Shown: one piece after another, positions 32,083-40,727 of the stretch
How positions within the stretch are numbered: position 1 is the stretch's first letter
Layout of the letters: the number at the start of each line of letters is the position of its first letter
Assembly: GCA_946478975.1 (NCBI GenBank)
Contig: CAMLEO010000001.1
Span: 1 to 64,000 of the forward strand
Direction of reading: 5' to 3'
DNA from: an uncultured Steroidobacter sp.
GTDB lineage: Bacteria; Pseudomonadota; Gammaproteobacteria; Steroidobacterales; Steroidobacteraceae
Length of the DNA: 64,000 nt
Notes under the pieces: model-generated
The model's input: the letters and a program-made list of their open reading frames with translations, nothing else
The model's database searches: none
Told to the model about the DNA's origin: nothing
Program-made: the position numbers and the translations under genes

Positions 32083-33971
32083 TTGGTCGCCGCCGTTGCC
32101 ACCGTGCCGAGCGGCACAGCGCGGCCGCCGGAGACTTTGGCCCAATCGAGCTCGCGTTTGACGTGGCCGCTTTCATCGATGGACAGCAGTCCGGTCATGC
32201 CGGGAATCGCATGCGCGCTGCCGAAGTGGCCGGCTTTGAGCAGCGGCACGATGCGGCAGGCATCGAAACCGAAAGCATACAAACGTCCTCGGCCGCGGGC
32301 ACGCACCGGCCAGTGACGAGTGAGCGCTGTGCGCAGTTGTGACGAAGCGGCGTCGGGCGAGACCACCCAGGGCATGTCGGGGAAGATCACGCCTTCGAGA
32401 TCGTTGTTGGCCTGCGAGTCCGGCTCGAAAATATCCGACGTGGCGTAGATCGCGAGATCTTCGGACAAATGAAACTTCAGCGTGGGCCGGAGCGAGCGGC
32501 CTTGCGTCGGCTGCGCGCCCATGAAAATAAACTGCGCATCGCCACGGCGCCGCGGCTCGAACTCAAATTTCGATCCGAGCGCAGCAGACAAAGCGCTCGC
32601 ACGCGCGCGGCTCTCGTCGATCAACAACAATTGCGTGATGGGCTGTGAGTAGTCGCGGGCCGACGGGTCATAAAACTTCATGCCCGCAATCTCGCCGCCG
32701 AGCAGCTTCAACTCCGAATCGAACGCGCGATACACGCGCTGACCCCAATCATTGTTCGGCAACAACACCAACCCGCGCATGCGTCCGTCCGCAGCCACGC
32801 GTTGTGCAACCTGCCGAGCTTCTTCTTCAGGGTCGAGCGAGAACTGGAACAGCTTCGGCGCCGGCGCGGTGCCTTCGGCAGTTTGATTGAGCGCCAGCGT
32901 CATCACCGACGTTTCACCGGATGCCGCAATCGCTGTGACTTCATCCTTGGTGAGCGGGCCGACGACAAACTGCGCGCCATCGGCAACAGCGCGGCGATAT
33001 GCGGTGGCCGCGCCCATCTCGGCGGTGTCATAAACATTCAGCACCGGTCGGCGGCTGGGATCCTGCTGTAACAACGCCGCGAGGAATCCATCGCGAACTG
33101 CCATACCAGCGGCCTGCGTGCGGCCGGACAGCGGCAGCAGCAGCGCGATCTGCGTCGGATAATCCAATCCTTCGCCGAGCTCGGGAAGGATGTCCTCGGT
33201 GATCATCGAGTTCGCCGGATGCGAGGGATAACGGCTGCGCCACTGCGCGATGTCTTCATTCGCCGTGAACGGGTTGCGAGCCGAGACCAGCGCCGCGCGA
33301 CCGAGATCCAGCCAGCCGATCAGCTGCGGGCTCGCGCCTGGAGGCGGAGTGAAATCGGCGTTGTTCGCCGCGCTCTTTTGCAGGCCCTGCCAGATCATGC
33401 GCTGATTCGCGCGCACTTCTTCCTGACTGCTCAGCATGCGCTCGCGTTCCAGCGCGGCGCCAACTGCCTGCGCAGGGCGATTCAAAGCAAACAATGCGCG
33501 TGCGCGCAGGTCCAAAATGTCCGAAGCGGAGTCACGCGGAATCGGTTGCGGAATGCGATCCAGCTCAGCGAGAGCTTTGTCGCCGCGGCCAGCGCGCAGG
33601 GCGAGTTCCGCGCCCACCATCGAGCGAAGTGGGAAATCCGCGCGAGGCAGCGCTTCGCTGACTTGGCTCAGTAACGCGCTCGCTTTGGCGGAATCATCGC
33701 CGCGAACGTACTCGCGCGCAGCGCGCAGAAGAAAACGATCGCGCAATTCGCCGGGCGATTGAGCCGCGAGCGTCTCGTAGGCGCGCCCGGCGCCACGGAA
33801 GTCGCCCTTTCGAGACAGCGCTTCGGCCTGGCTGACCTGCCGCTCGGACACGCCGCTGGGCGTTTCCTCTTCCTTGCTTCCTGGAAGCAGCGAGCACGCG
33901 GTGACGCCGATCGCCAGTATCATGGACGCGAGACCCGTCATCGCGAATCGAGCCGACTTTGTGCCATTCAT
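32079..33971 (-). CDS. lpoA: Penicillin-binding protein activator LpoA
   Basis: Outer-membrane lipoprotein that activates the peptidoglycan synthase PBP1a from outside. 630 aa: a signal with lipobox (V-T-A-C), an N-terminal helical TPR-like domain (about residues 50-260), then a periplasmic-binding-protein-like domain (about 270-600, starting I-A-L-L-L-P-L-S-G-R). The ATG at 33971 is eight codons inside the longest frame and gives the better signal peptide. Divergent from rsmI, as in other gammaproteobacteria. Confidence 0.9.
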   Translation of the reverse strand: MNGTKSARFAMTGLASMILAIGVTACSLLPGSKEEETPSGVSERQVSQAEALSRKGDFRGAGRAYETLAAQSPGELRDRFLLRAAREYVRGDDSAKASALLSQVSEALPRADFPLRSMVGAELALRAGRGDKALAELDRIPQPIPRDSASDILDLRARALFALNRPAQAVGAALERERMLSSQEEVRANQRMIWQGLQKSAANNADFTPPPGASPQLIGWLDLGRAALVSARNPFTANEDIAQWRSRYPSHPANSMITEDILPELGEGLDYPTQIALLLPLSGRTQAAGMAVRDGFLAALLQQDPSRRPVLNVYDTAEMGAATAYRRAVADGAQFVVGPLTKDEVTAIAASGETSVMTLALNQTAEGTAPAPKLFQFSLDPEEEARQVAQRVAADGRMRGLVLLPNNDWGQRVYRAFDSELKLLGGEIAGMKFYDPSARDYSQPITQLLLIDESRARASALSAALGSKFEFEPRRRGDAQFIFMGAQPTQGRSLRPTLKFHLSEDLAIYATSDIFEPDSQANNDLEGVIFPDMPWVVSPDAASSQLRTALTRHWPVRARGRGRLYAFGFDACRIVPLLKAGHFGSAHAIPGMTGLLSIDESGHVKRELDWAKVSGGRAVPLGTVATAATN

Positions 33972-34044
33972 TTCCACTGCAACCTCTGCCGGCATGCGCC
34001 GCGGCGGCCATTATAGAAGTTATGCATAGTCCTATGGTCACTGC

Positions 34045-34914
34045 ATGAGCGCTGGAGTACCTGAATCCGCGACGGCGGGCACGCTGTATGTCGTGGCCAC
34101 GCCGATCGGCAACCTGGGCGACCTGAGCCCGCGCGCTCGGGAGGTGCTGGCGCGCGTTCAGCTGATCGCAGCCGAAGATACGCGGCACACCCGGCAATTG
34201 TTGCAGGCGTTCGGGATCGACACGGCGCTAACTTCGTTGCACGAGCACAACGAGATGCATAAAAGCGCGGCGCTGATCGAGCGATTGGTCGCCGGTGAAT
34301 CGCTCGCGCTCGTTTCGGACGCGGGCACGCCGCTGATCAGCGATCCCGGTTTCGATCTCGTTGCCGCGGCTCGTGCGCGTGGAGTTGCAGTCGCCGTCGT
34401 GCCTGGGCCGTGCGCGGCCATCGCTGCACTATCGATCGCGGGTTTGGCGACCGATCGTTTCATTTTCGAAGGCTTTTTGCCGGCTAAAAACGCTGCGCGC
34501 GTCACTCGTCTGCGCGAGCTTGCAAGCGAACAACGCACGCTGGTTTTTTACGAAGCGCCTCATCGGTTGCCGGAAGTGTTGCGCGATCTGGCGGCAGAAT
34601 TCGGCACAGATCGCGCGGCTTCGGTGAGCCGCGAGCTCACCAAACGTTTTGAAACCACATACACCGGCACGCTCGCGCAGCTTTGTGAAATAGCCGCGCA
34701 GAATGCAGATATGTCGCGCGGTGAGATCGTGATTATCGTCAGCGGGAACCCCGCGCCTCCAAGCAGCGCGCAGGCGTTGAACGCGGATCAACTGCTGCGC
34801 GCACTACTCGAAGAATTGTCGCCGTCGCAGGCTGCGAAGATCGCCGCGAAACTCACCGGCGAAAAACGCAGCGACCTGTACGCGCGCGCCACGCAGTTCG
34901 GTAAACAAGAATAA
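34045..34914 (+). CDS. rsmI: 16S rRNA (cytidine-1402 2'-O)-methyltransferase RsmI
   Basis: SAM-dependent methyltransferase that modifies C1402 of 16S rRNA in the P site, 289 aa. Tetrapyrrole-methylase-fold motifs: T-L-Y-V-V-A-T-P-I-G-N-L-G-D, A-E-D-T-R-H-T, V-S-D-A-G-T-P-L-I-S-D-P-G, and P-G-P-C-A-A near residue 115. Divergent from lpoA and directly upstream of the RNase P RNA gene, with 30 bases between. Confidence 0.95.
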   Translation: MSAGVPESATAGTLYVVATPIGNLGDLSPRAREVLARVQLIAAEDTRHTRQLLQAFGIDTALTSLHEHNEMHKSAALIERLVAGESLALVSDAGTPLISDPGFDLVAAARARGVAVAVVPGPCAAIAALSIAGLATDRFIFEGFLPAKNAARVTRLRELASEQRTLVFYEAPHRLPEVLRDLAAEFGTDRAASVSRELTKRFETTYTGTLAQLCEIAAQNADMSRGEIVIIVSGNPAPPSSAQALNADQLLRALLEELSPSQAAKIAAKLTGEKRSDLYARATQFGKQE

Positions 34915-34944
34915 ACGGCACGACTTCCCTGTATCATCGCGGCT

Positions 34945-35327
34945 GGAGTCGGCCAGGCAACCGCTGCTCTTGCTTGCAAGGGTGGAGGAAAGTCCGGGCT
35001 CCCAGGGCAAGACGCCAGGTAACGCCTGGGGGGCGCGAGCCCACGGAAAGTGCAACAGAAAGCAAACCGCCTAAGCGCGTGGTGAAAGCCGCGCGCCGGT
35101 AAGGGTGAAATGGTGCGGTAAGAGCGCACCGCGCCGGTGGCAACACTCGGTGGCACGGTAAACCCCGTCCGGAGCAAGACCAAATAGGGGAGCGCGCGAT
35201 TCAGTCCTCGGACTGGATTGCATGTGTGGCCCACACAGACTCCCGGGTAGGTCGCTTGAGGTGCGCGGTGACGCGCATCGCAGATGAATGGTTGCCCCAG
35301 ACAGAACCCGGCTTATCGGCCGACTCC
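34945..35327 (+). ncRNA. rnpB: RNase P RNA (bacterial type A)
   Basis: Catalytic RNA that matures tRNA 5' ends. The outer P1 helix is perfect over 10 bp (34945-34954 with 35318-35327). Conserved core elements are readable: GAGGAAAGTCCGGGCTCC at about 34982-35000, ACAGAAA at about 35053, G-G-T-A-A-A-C-C-C-C at about 35157-35166, and the 3' core ACAGAACCCGGCTTATCGG at about 35301-35319. A TATCAT box at 34932-34937 is a plausible -10 element. Confidence 0.97.
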
Positions 35328-35338
35328 TTCTTTCCCAC

Positions 35339-35379
35339 CTCGCTGAACTGTCAATTTTTTCTACACGAAGTTCAGCGAG
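35339..35379. repeat. Inverted repeat between rnpB and mraZ
   Basis: An 11-bp perfect inverted repeat (35339-35349 with 35369-35379) with a 19-base loop containing TTTTTT, 12 bases after the RNase P RNA. It could be a processing or termination structure for rnpB, but the T-run is inside the loop rather than after the stem. The remaining 35380-35720 shows nothing I can assign. Confidence 0.4.
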
Positions 35380-35720
35380 CGGCGTGGCTCAACGCCCGAT
35401 TTACCCATAACTGTCCATAAATACCTGACGCCACAATTCGCCCGAATTGAGCCCCACTCGGCGCCACTTTCAGCCGCGGAATGCGCGCTTCGAGCCGTTA
35501 AGGTTTCCCCTGTACTGGTTGAAAACCCAGTTACGGAAAAGCCCCTGAATTCGTGCAACTGCACGCAAAGAACCGTTCATAAGCCTCTGATTTCTGTCAG
35601 GGCAGCTGCCGGGCTTCAGCAGCGAGGGCGCCAACTTAGCGTTCTAAGTCCCTGTCGCCAAACGGGAAATGCCCGGGATTTTTTTGACCCGCGGGCGTCG
35701 CGTGCCTATAGTGCAGATCG

Positions 35721-35754
35721 GTGGGAAAAAGTGGGAACACGTGGGTTAGTGGGG
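35721..35754 (+). promoter_or_regulatory. MraZ operator: four GTGGG boxes
   Basis: GTGGG repeats start at 35721, 35731, 35741 and 35749. The first three are spaced exactly 10 bases (one helical turn), which is the MraZ-binding pattern known upstream of mraZ. The last box is a few bases from the mraZ ATG and doubles as its Shine-Dalgarno sequence. MraZ binding here should autoregulate the division and cell-wall cluster. Confidence 0.88.
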
Positions 35755-35755
35755 T

Positions 35756-36211
35756 ATGTTCAGGGGCGCCAACAAGGTCACTCTCGATAGCAAGGGGCGG
35801 CTCGCCATGCCGACCCGTTATCGCGAGCGAATCGTGGAGCGCTCCAACGGCCGGTTGATCGCGACCGTCGATCGTTCCGACCGCTGCCTGCTCATTTACC
35901 CGTTGCCGGAGTGGGAAGAGATCGAGCTGAAGTTGCGCCGCCTGCCGACCTTGAATCCGGTCGCGCGCAGGCTGCAGCGCCTGATGATCGGTCACGCCAC
36001 CGACCTGGAGCTGGACTCCAGCGGCCGCATCCTGATTCCGCCGAGCTTGCGTGAGTACGCGACGTTGTCGCGCACGGCGATGCTCATTGGTCAGGGCAAC
36101 CGGTTCGAGCTGTGGGACGAGGCGTTGTGGAACGACAGCCGCGAGCAGTGGCTGAAGGTCGACGAAACCGCCGAGGAACTGCCGCCCGAGCTCGAATCGC
36201 TGTCGTTGTAA
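35756..36211 (+). CDS. mraZ: Transcriptional regulator MraZ
   Basis: AbrB/SpoVT-like DNA-binding protein with two tandem swapped-hairpin domains, 151 aa. Domain 1 has [13 protein letters not shown] at about residues 10-25; domain 2 has [13 protein letters not shown] at about 85-97. First gene of the dcw cluster and expected to bind the GTGGG boxes directly upstream. Confidence 0.97.
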   Translation: MFRGANKVTLDSKGRLAMPTRYRERIVERSNGRLIATVDRSDRCLLIYPLPEWEEIELKLRRLPTLNPVARRLQRLMIGHATDLELDSSGRILIPPSLREYATLSRTAMLIGQGNRFELWDEALWNDSREQWLKVDETAEELPPELESLSL

Positions 36212-36221
36212 GGGCCCGGTC

Positions 36222-37151
36222 ATGTTTGTGCACACGCCGGTGCTTCTGCGCGAAGTGCTGGCCGCCCTCGATATTCGAGCCGGCGGCCGCTATGTGGACG
36301 CGACATTCGGTCGCGGCGGCCACAGTGCCGCCATTTTGGAACGAGTAGGTCCGCAGGGAGCGGTGATCGCATTCGATCGGGACCCGGCCGCAATTGCAGC
36401 CGGGCGCGAACGCTTCGCCAACGATGGGCGGATGACTTTGGTGAGCAGTGCTTTTTCGCGGTTGAGCGCGGTGATGGCGGAGATGGGGCTGACGGGCGCC
36501 ATCGACGGCGTGCTGCTCGACCTCGGAGTGTCCTCGCCGCAGTTGGACGACGCTGCGCGTGGTTTCAGCTTCACGCACGACGGGCCGCTCGACATGCGCA
36601 TGGACATCGCCAGCGGTGCGAGCGCTGCGGATTTCGTTGCAAAGGCTTCGGAACACGACATCGCACGAGTAATTCGCGACTTCGGCGAAGAAAGATTCGC
36701 CAAGCGCATTGCGCGGGCAATTGTCAATGCCCGTCGCGAAGCGCCGATCGTGCGCACCGCGCAGCTGGCGGAGATCGTTGCGCAATCAATTCCCACCCGC
36801 GAGCCGGGCAAACATCCGGCGACGCGGACGTTTCAGGCCATTCGTATTCAGGTGAACCAGGAGTTCGAAGAAATACGCGCTGCGCTCGCCGGCAGCCTCG
36901 CCGTACTGGCGCCGCAGGGCCGCCTGTGCGTGATCAGCTTTCATTCGCTGGAAGACACCCTCGTCAAACGTTTCATGCAACAGCACTCGCAGGAAGATCC
37001 CGTGTACGCCGGCTTGCCCGACGTGCCGGCGCATGCGCGTCCGAAGCTGAAGCGCGTCGGCAAGGCGATTCATCCGGGCGAGGAAGAGATCGCGGCGAAT
37101 CCCCGTGCGCGCAGCGCCGTGTTGCGAGTGGCTGAGAGGATCGCCGCATGA
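36222..37151 (+). CDS. rsmH: 16S rRNA (cytosine-1402 N4)-methyltransferase RsmH (MraW)
   Basis: SAM-dependent N4-methylation of C1402 of 16S rRNA, the same nucleotide that RsmI (34045-34914) 2'-O-methylates. 309 aa. Motifs: the N-terminal H-T-P-V-L-L-R-E-V, D-A-T-F-G-R-G-G-H, D-L-G-V-S-S-P-Q-L-D and the C-terminal S-F-H-S-L-E-D. Ten bases after mraZ; overlaps ftsL by four bases. Confidence 0.96.
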   Translation: MFVHTPVLLREVLAALDIRAGGRYVDATFGRGGHSAAILERVGPQGAVIAFDRDPAAIAAGRERFANDGRMTLVSSAFSRLSAVMAEMGLTGAIDGVLLDLGVSSPQLDDAARGFSFTHDGPLDMRMDIASGASAADFVAKASEHDIARVIRDFGEERFAKRIARAIVNARREAPIVRTAQLAEIVAQSIPTREPGKHPATRTFQAIRIQVNQEFEEIRAALAGSLAVLAPQGRLCVISFHSLEDTLVKRFMQQHSQEDPVYAGLPDVPAHARPKLKRVGKAIHPGEEEIAANPRARSAVLRVAERIAA

Positions 37152-37420
37152 GCAACAGCTCACGTCTCGCCATGGCCGTCCTTTGGGTCGCGTTGCTTGC
37201 CGCCGCGGTCGCCGTCGTGTGGAGCAAACATCAGGCGCGCAGCTTGTTCATCGAGCTGCAGGCGCTGCATTCCGAGCGCGACGCGCTCGATATCGAATGG
37301 GGCCAGCTGAAGCTGGAACAGAGCGCCTGGGCGATGCACGGGCGTGTCGAACAGACCGCGCGCCTGAGCCTCGAGATGGTGGTGCCGCGGCCCGATGAAG
37401 TGCGGATCGTCAAACCATGA
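37148..37420 (+). CDS. ftsL: Cell division protein FtsL
   Basis: Small bitopic membrane protein of the FtsQLB complex, 90 aa: short cytoplasmic tail, one membrane helix (about residues 7-24), then a periplasmic coiled coil with heptad leucines (L-F-I-E-L-Q-A-L-H-S-E-R) and an R-L-S-L-E-M segment. Position between rsmH and ftsI and four-base overlaps on both sides support the call, as sequence conservation in FtsL is low. Confidence 0.92.
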   Translation: MSNSSRLAMAVLWVALLAAAVAVVWSKHQARSLFIELQALHSERDALDIEWGQLKLEQSAWAMHGRVEQTARLSLEMVVPRPDEVRIVKP

Positions 37421-39153
37421 TTCGCTCAGACGTTCGCCGAGCTGAAGCCAAGAGCTTTTCCGAGGAGCAGTTCCGCACTCGGCTGCATCTCGTGCTGGTC
37501 GCACTCGTGTTGGTGGCGACCGGCTTGGTCGCGCGCGCGGTGGACCTGCAGATTCTCGACGACGGTTTCCTGGAAGGCCAGGGCGACGCTCGTTACACGC
37601 GAGTCGCGAAGCTCACTGCCAATCGCGGCGGCATTTACGACCGCAACGGCGAGCCGCTGGCTGCGAGTACGCCGGTGGACACCGTGTGGGCGTGCCCGCC
37701 GGAAGTGATGAAGGCGGCAGATCAGATTCCGCGCCTCGCCGAAGCATTGAATCGCGACACCAAGTGGCTGACGCAGGTCATCACCAGCAACCTCGATCGC
37801 GAGTTCGTCTACCTGGTGCGCCACATGCGTCCGAGCGATGCGGCTCAAGTGGCGGAGCTGAAGATTCCGGGCGTGTATCTGCTGCGCGAATATCAGCGTT
37901 TCTATCCGGCCGGCGAAGTCACCGGTCATCTGCTCGGCTTCACCAAGAAGTACGACGACATCGGACAGGAAGGTCTCGAACTGGCGTACGACCGGTGGCT
38001 CGGTGCGCAGCCGGGCGCCAAGCGCGTCATTCAGGATCGGCTCGGCCGCACCGTCGAAGACGTGGAAAGCATTCGCGCTGCGCATCCCGGCGGCGACCTG
38101 ATCACCAGCATCGACCTGCGCATCCAGTACCTCGCCTATCGCGAACTGAAAGCAGCGGTTCAGGAACGTGGCGCCAAGGCCGGCACCATCATCGTGCTCG
38201 ATATCGAGACCGGCGAAGTGCTGGCCATGGTGAATCAGCCGGCCTACAACCCGAACGATCGCGATCAGGTCGCGCCGTCGCGCTATCGCAATCGCGCCGC
38301 CACCGACATTTTCGAACCGGGCTCGAGCATCAAGCCGTTCATTGCCGCCGCCGGCATCGCGTCCGGTCGATATCACGCCAATACCATCATCGACACGTCA
38401 CCGGGATTCGTGCAGGTGGGCATCAAGAGAATTCCAGACCGGAACAATCTCGGCGCAATCACGCTGACGAGAGTGTTGGAAAAGTCGAGCAACGTCGGCA
38501 TGACCAAGATGGCGATGACGCTGTCGCCCAAGTCCATGTACGACACGCTGACCGCGTTCGGCTTCGGCGAAGTCACCGGCAGCGGTTTTCCCGGCGAATC
38601 GGCCGGCCTGCTCAACGACTCCTCGCACTGGCGAAAGATCGGCCAGGCGACCATCTCTTATGGATACGGCTTGTCGGTGACGCCGCTGCAGCTGGTGCGC
38701 GCGTACGCAACGCTCGGTGCGTACGGAATCAAACGTCCTGTGACATTGCGCAAGGTTGAAGGGCCGGTGCCCGGCGAGCGCGTGATCGATCCGCGTGTCG
38801 CGAAAGAACTGCTCGAAATGTTGGAGTCCGTTGTTTCCGAGGGCGGCGGCAACCGTGCCGCATTGGTCGGCTATCGAGTCGCCGGCAAGACGGGCACAGC
38901 ATGGACGGCCGACGGCGGCTCGTATTCAACCGATCGGTACAAAGCTTCGTTCGGTGGTGTCGTGCCCGCGAGCCATCCGCGTCTCGCCGCACTCGTGGTC
39001 ATCGACGAACCCAGCGGCAGTAAGTACTACGGCGGTGAAGTTGCCGCTCCAGTGTTTGCAAACGTGATGGCGGGAGCGCTGCGTCTGATGGGCGTGCCGC
39101 CGGATGGTCTGGATCGCCTGCCTGCGACCACGTTGGTCCAGGCCAATCCTTGA
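37417..39153 (+). CDS. ftsI: Septal peptidoglycan transpeptidase FtsI (PBP3)
   Basis: Class B penicillin-binding protein that cross-links septal wall with FtsW. 578 aa: one N-terminal membrane helix (about residues 26-46), the pedestal domain (R-G-G-I-Y-D-R-N-G), and the transpeptidase domain with SxxK (S-S-I-K in EPGSSIKPF), SxN (S-S-N in EKSSNVG) and KTG (K-T-G-T-A). Overlaps ftsL by four bases. Confidence 0.97.
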   Translation: MIRSDVRRAEAKSFSEEQFRTRLHLVLVALVLVATGLVARAVDLQILDDGFLEGQGDARYTRVAKLTANRGGIYDRNGEPLAASTPVDTVWACPPEVMKAADQIPRLAEALNRDTKWLTQVITSNLDREFVYLVRHMRPSDAAQVAELKIPGVYLLREYQRFYPAGEVTGHLLGFTKKYDDIGQEGLELAYDRWLGAQPGAKRVIQDRLGRTVEDVESIRAAHPGGDLITSIDLRIQYLAYRELKAAVQERGAKAGTIIVLDIETGEVLAMVNQPAYNPNDRDQVAPSRYRNRAATDIFEPGSSIKPFIAAAGIASGRYHANTIIDTSPGFVQVGIKRIPDRNNLGAITLTRVLEKSSNVGMTKMAMTLSPKSMYDTLTAFGFGEVTGSGFPGESAGLLNDSSHWRKIGQATISYGYGLSVTPLQLVRAYATLGAYGIKRPVTLRKVEGPVPGERVIDPRVAKELLEMLESVVSEGGGNRAALVGYRVAGKTGTAWTADGGSYSTDRYKASFGGVVPASHPRLAALVVIDEPSGSKYYGGEVAAPVFANVMAGALRLMGVPPDGLDRLPATTLVQANP

Positions 39154-39155
39154 GT

Positions 39156-40727
39156 ATGAGGTCTGCAACCGCGCAAAACACGATGAACACCCGGTCCGAC
39201 AACGTGCGAAACAAAAATCTGCGAGCGCTGCTCGCGGACAGCGGGGTGTCGTCTGTCGATTGCGTGCCGGCCGAAGTGGAGATCGCCGATCTCACACTCG
39301 ACAGTCGGGCGGTGCGGCCTGGCTCTGCGTTCGTGGCCTTGCCGGGCACCCGCACGCACGGCATCGGCTTCGCCGATCAAGCGGTGAAAGCCGGTGCGCG
39401 CGCGATTCTGTGGGAGCCGGTCGAAGGCGTCGTCGCCCCGCGCGTGCCGAACAATGTCGAGCTGGTCGCCGTGCCTCAGCTCAAGCGCTGGTTGGGCGCG
39501 ATCGCCGATTGGTTCTTCGATGCGCCGTCGCAGACAGTGCGCGTCGTCGGTGTAACTGGCACCAACGGTAAGACCACCACTGCGCATGTCATTGCGGCAG
39601 CTTTGCAACAGTTGAATGTGACTTCCGCCTACGCGGGCACGCTCGGCTACGGCCGCGTCGGCGCGCTGCATTCAGGTTCGCTGACCACGCCGGACACGAT
39701 CACCGTCCATCGTCAGCTGGCCGAACTCCGTGACGAAGGCGTGCGTTGCCTCGGCATGGAAGTTTCCTCGCATGCGATGGATCAAGGGCGCGTCAACGCC
39801 GTGCGATTCGATACGGCTGTGTTCACCAATCTCACACGCGATCACCTGGATTATCACGGCACGTTGGAAGCGTACGGCGAAGCCAAGGCGCGTTTATTCC
39901 GCTGGCCGTGCCTGCGTCATTCCATCATCAATGTGGATGATCCGTTCGGTCGTGAGCTCGCGACGCGTGTGGCGCACACGGGTTTGGTCGTGTACAGCCG
40001 CGTCGGCCCAGTCGAACTGGATCCGCGCTGGCAAAGCGCCGACGGCGAGCCGAGGCAGCTGTTTGCTCGCAATGTGACTGCGGGCCCGAATGGTTTGGAT
40101 ATCACTGTGGACGGCGACTGGGGCGCGGCCACGTTGCGCTCGCGCTTCGTCGGCGATTTCAACGTCGAGAATTTGCTTGCAGTGCTTGCGACGCTGCTGA
40201 CGAGCGGCGTGACCCTGCAGCAGGCGATCAGCGCGCTCGAAAAATGCACCGCGCCGCCCGGCCGCATGGAAACACTCACGGCGCCGGGCCGTCCGCTCGC
40301 CATTGTCGACTACGCACACACGCCGGACGCGCTGGAAAAAGCGCTGCTCGCCGTGCGCAAACATCGCAGCGGCAAACTGGTTTGTGTCTTCGGCTGCGGC
40401 GGCGATCGCGACCCCGGCAAGCGGTCGTTGATGGGTGCGATCGCCGAACGTTTAGCGGATCGGGTCATCGTCACCGACGACAACCCGCGCACCGAAGATG
40501 GCAATGCCATCGTTGCCGACATTCTCAAAGGCCTCGCTCATCCGGACCAGGTCACGGTCGAGCGAGATCGTGCCGCCGCCATCGTCCGCGCCATCGCCGA
40601 AAGCGAAGCAGGAGACGTGGTGCTGATCGCCGGCAAAGGGCACGAGGACTATCAAATCGTGGGCGCCGAACGTCGTTCGTTCAGCGACCGCGAACAAGCG
40701 CAGCTGGCGCTGAGGAGGCTGCCATGA
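39156..40727 (+). CDS. murE: UDP-MurNAc-tripeptide ligase MurE (meso-DAP adding)
   Basis: Adds meso-diaminopimelate to UDP-MurNAc-L-Ala-D-Glu. 523 aa with the ATP motif G-T-N-G-K-T-T-T-A and the diaminopimelate-selecting motif D-N-P-R (in T-D-D-N-P-R), which argues against a lysine-type ligase. The start is uncertain: TTG 39150 would overlap the ftsI stop, ATG 39156 leaves two bases, and ATG 39183 is also in frame. 39156 is the simplest. The N-terminal 15 residues lack similarity. Confidence 0.94.
   Translation: MRSATAQNTMNTRSDNVRNKNLRALLADSGVSSVDCVPAEVEIADLTLDSRAVRPGSAFVALPGTRTHGIGFADQAVKAGARAILWEPVEGVVAPRVPNNVELVAVPQLKRWLGAIADWFFDAPSQTVRVVGVTGTNGKTTTAHVIAAALQQLNVTSAYAGTLGYGRVGALHSGSLTTPDTITVHRQLAELRDEGVRCLGMEVSSHAMDQGRVNAVRFDTAVFTNLTRDHLDYHGTLEAYGEAKARLFRWPCLRHSIINVDDPFGRELATRVAHTGLVVYSRVGPVELDPRWQSADGEPRQLFARNVTAGPNGLDITVDGDWGAATLRSRFVGDFNVENLLAVLATLLTSGVTLQQAISALEKCTAPPGRMETLTAPGRPLAIVDYAHTPDALEKALLAVRKHRSGKLVCVFGCGGDRDPGKRSLMGAIAERLADRVIVTDDNPRTEDGNAIVADILKGLAHPDQVTVERDRAAAIVRAIAESEAGDVVLIAGKGHEDYQIVGAERRSFSDREQAQLALRRLP

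Noticed and set aside
35226..35564. Small frames on both strands between rnpB and mraZ
   Set aside because: One starts inside the RNase P RNA, neither has a good ribosome-binding site or recognisable protein features.
35721..35754. CRISPR-like or phage-type direct repeats
   Set aside because: The regular GTGGG repeats are short, 10 bases apart and sit before mraZ: they are MraZ operator boxes.
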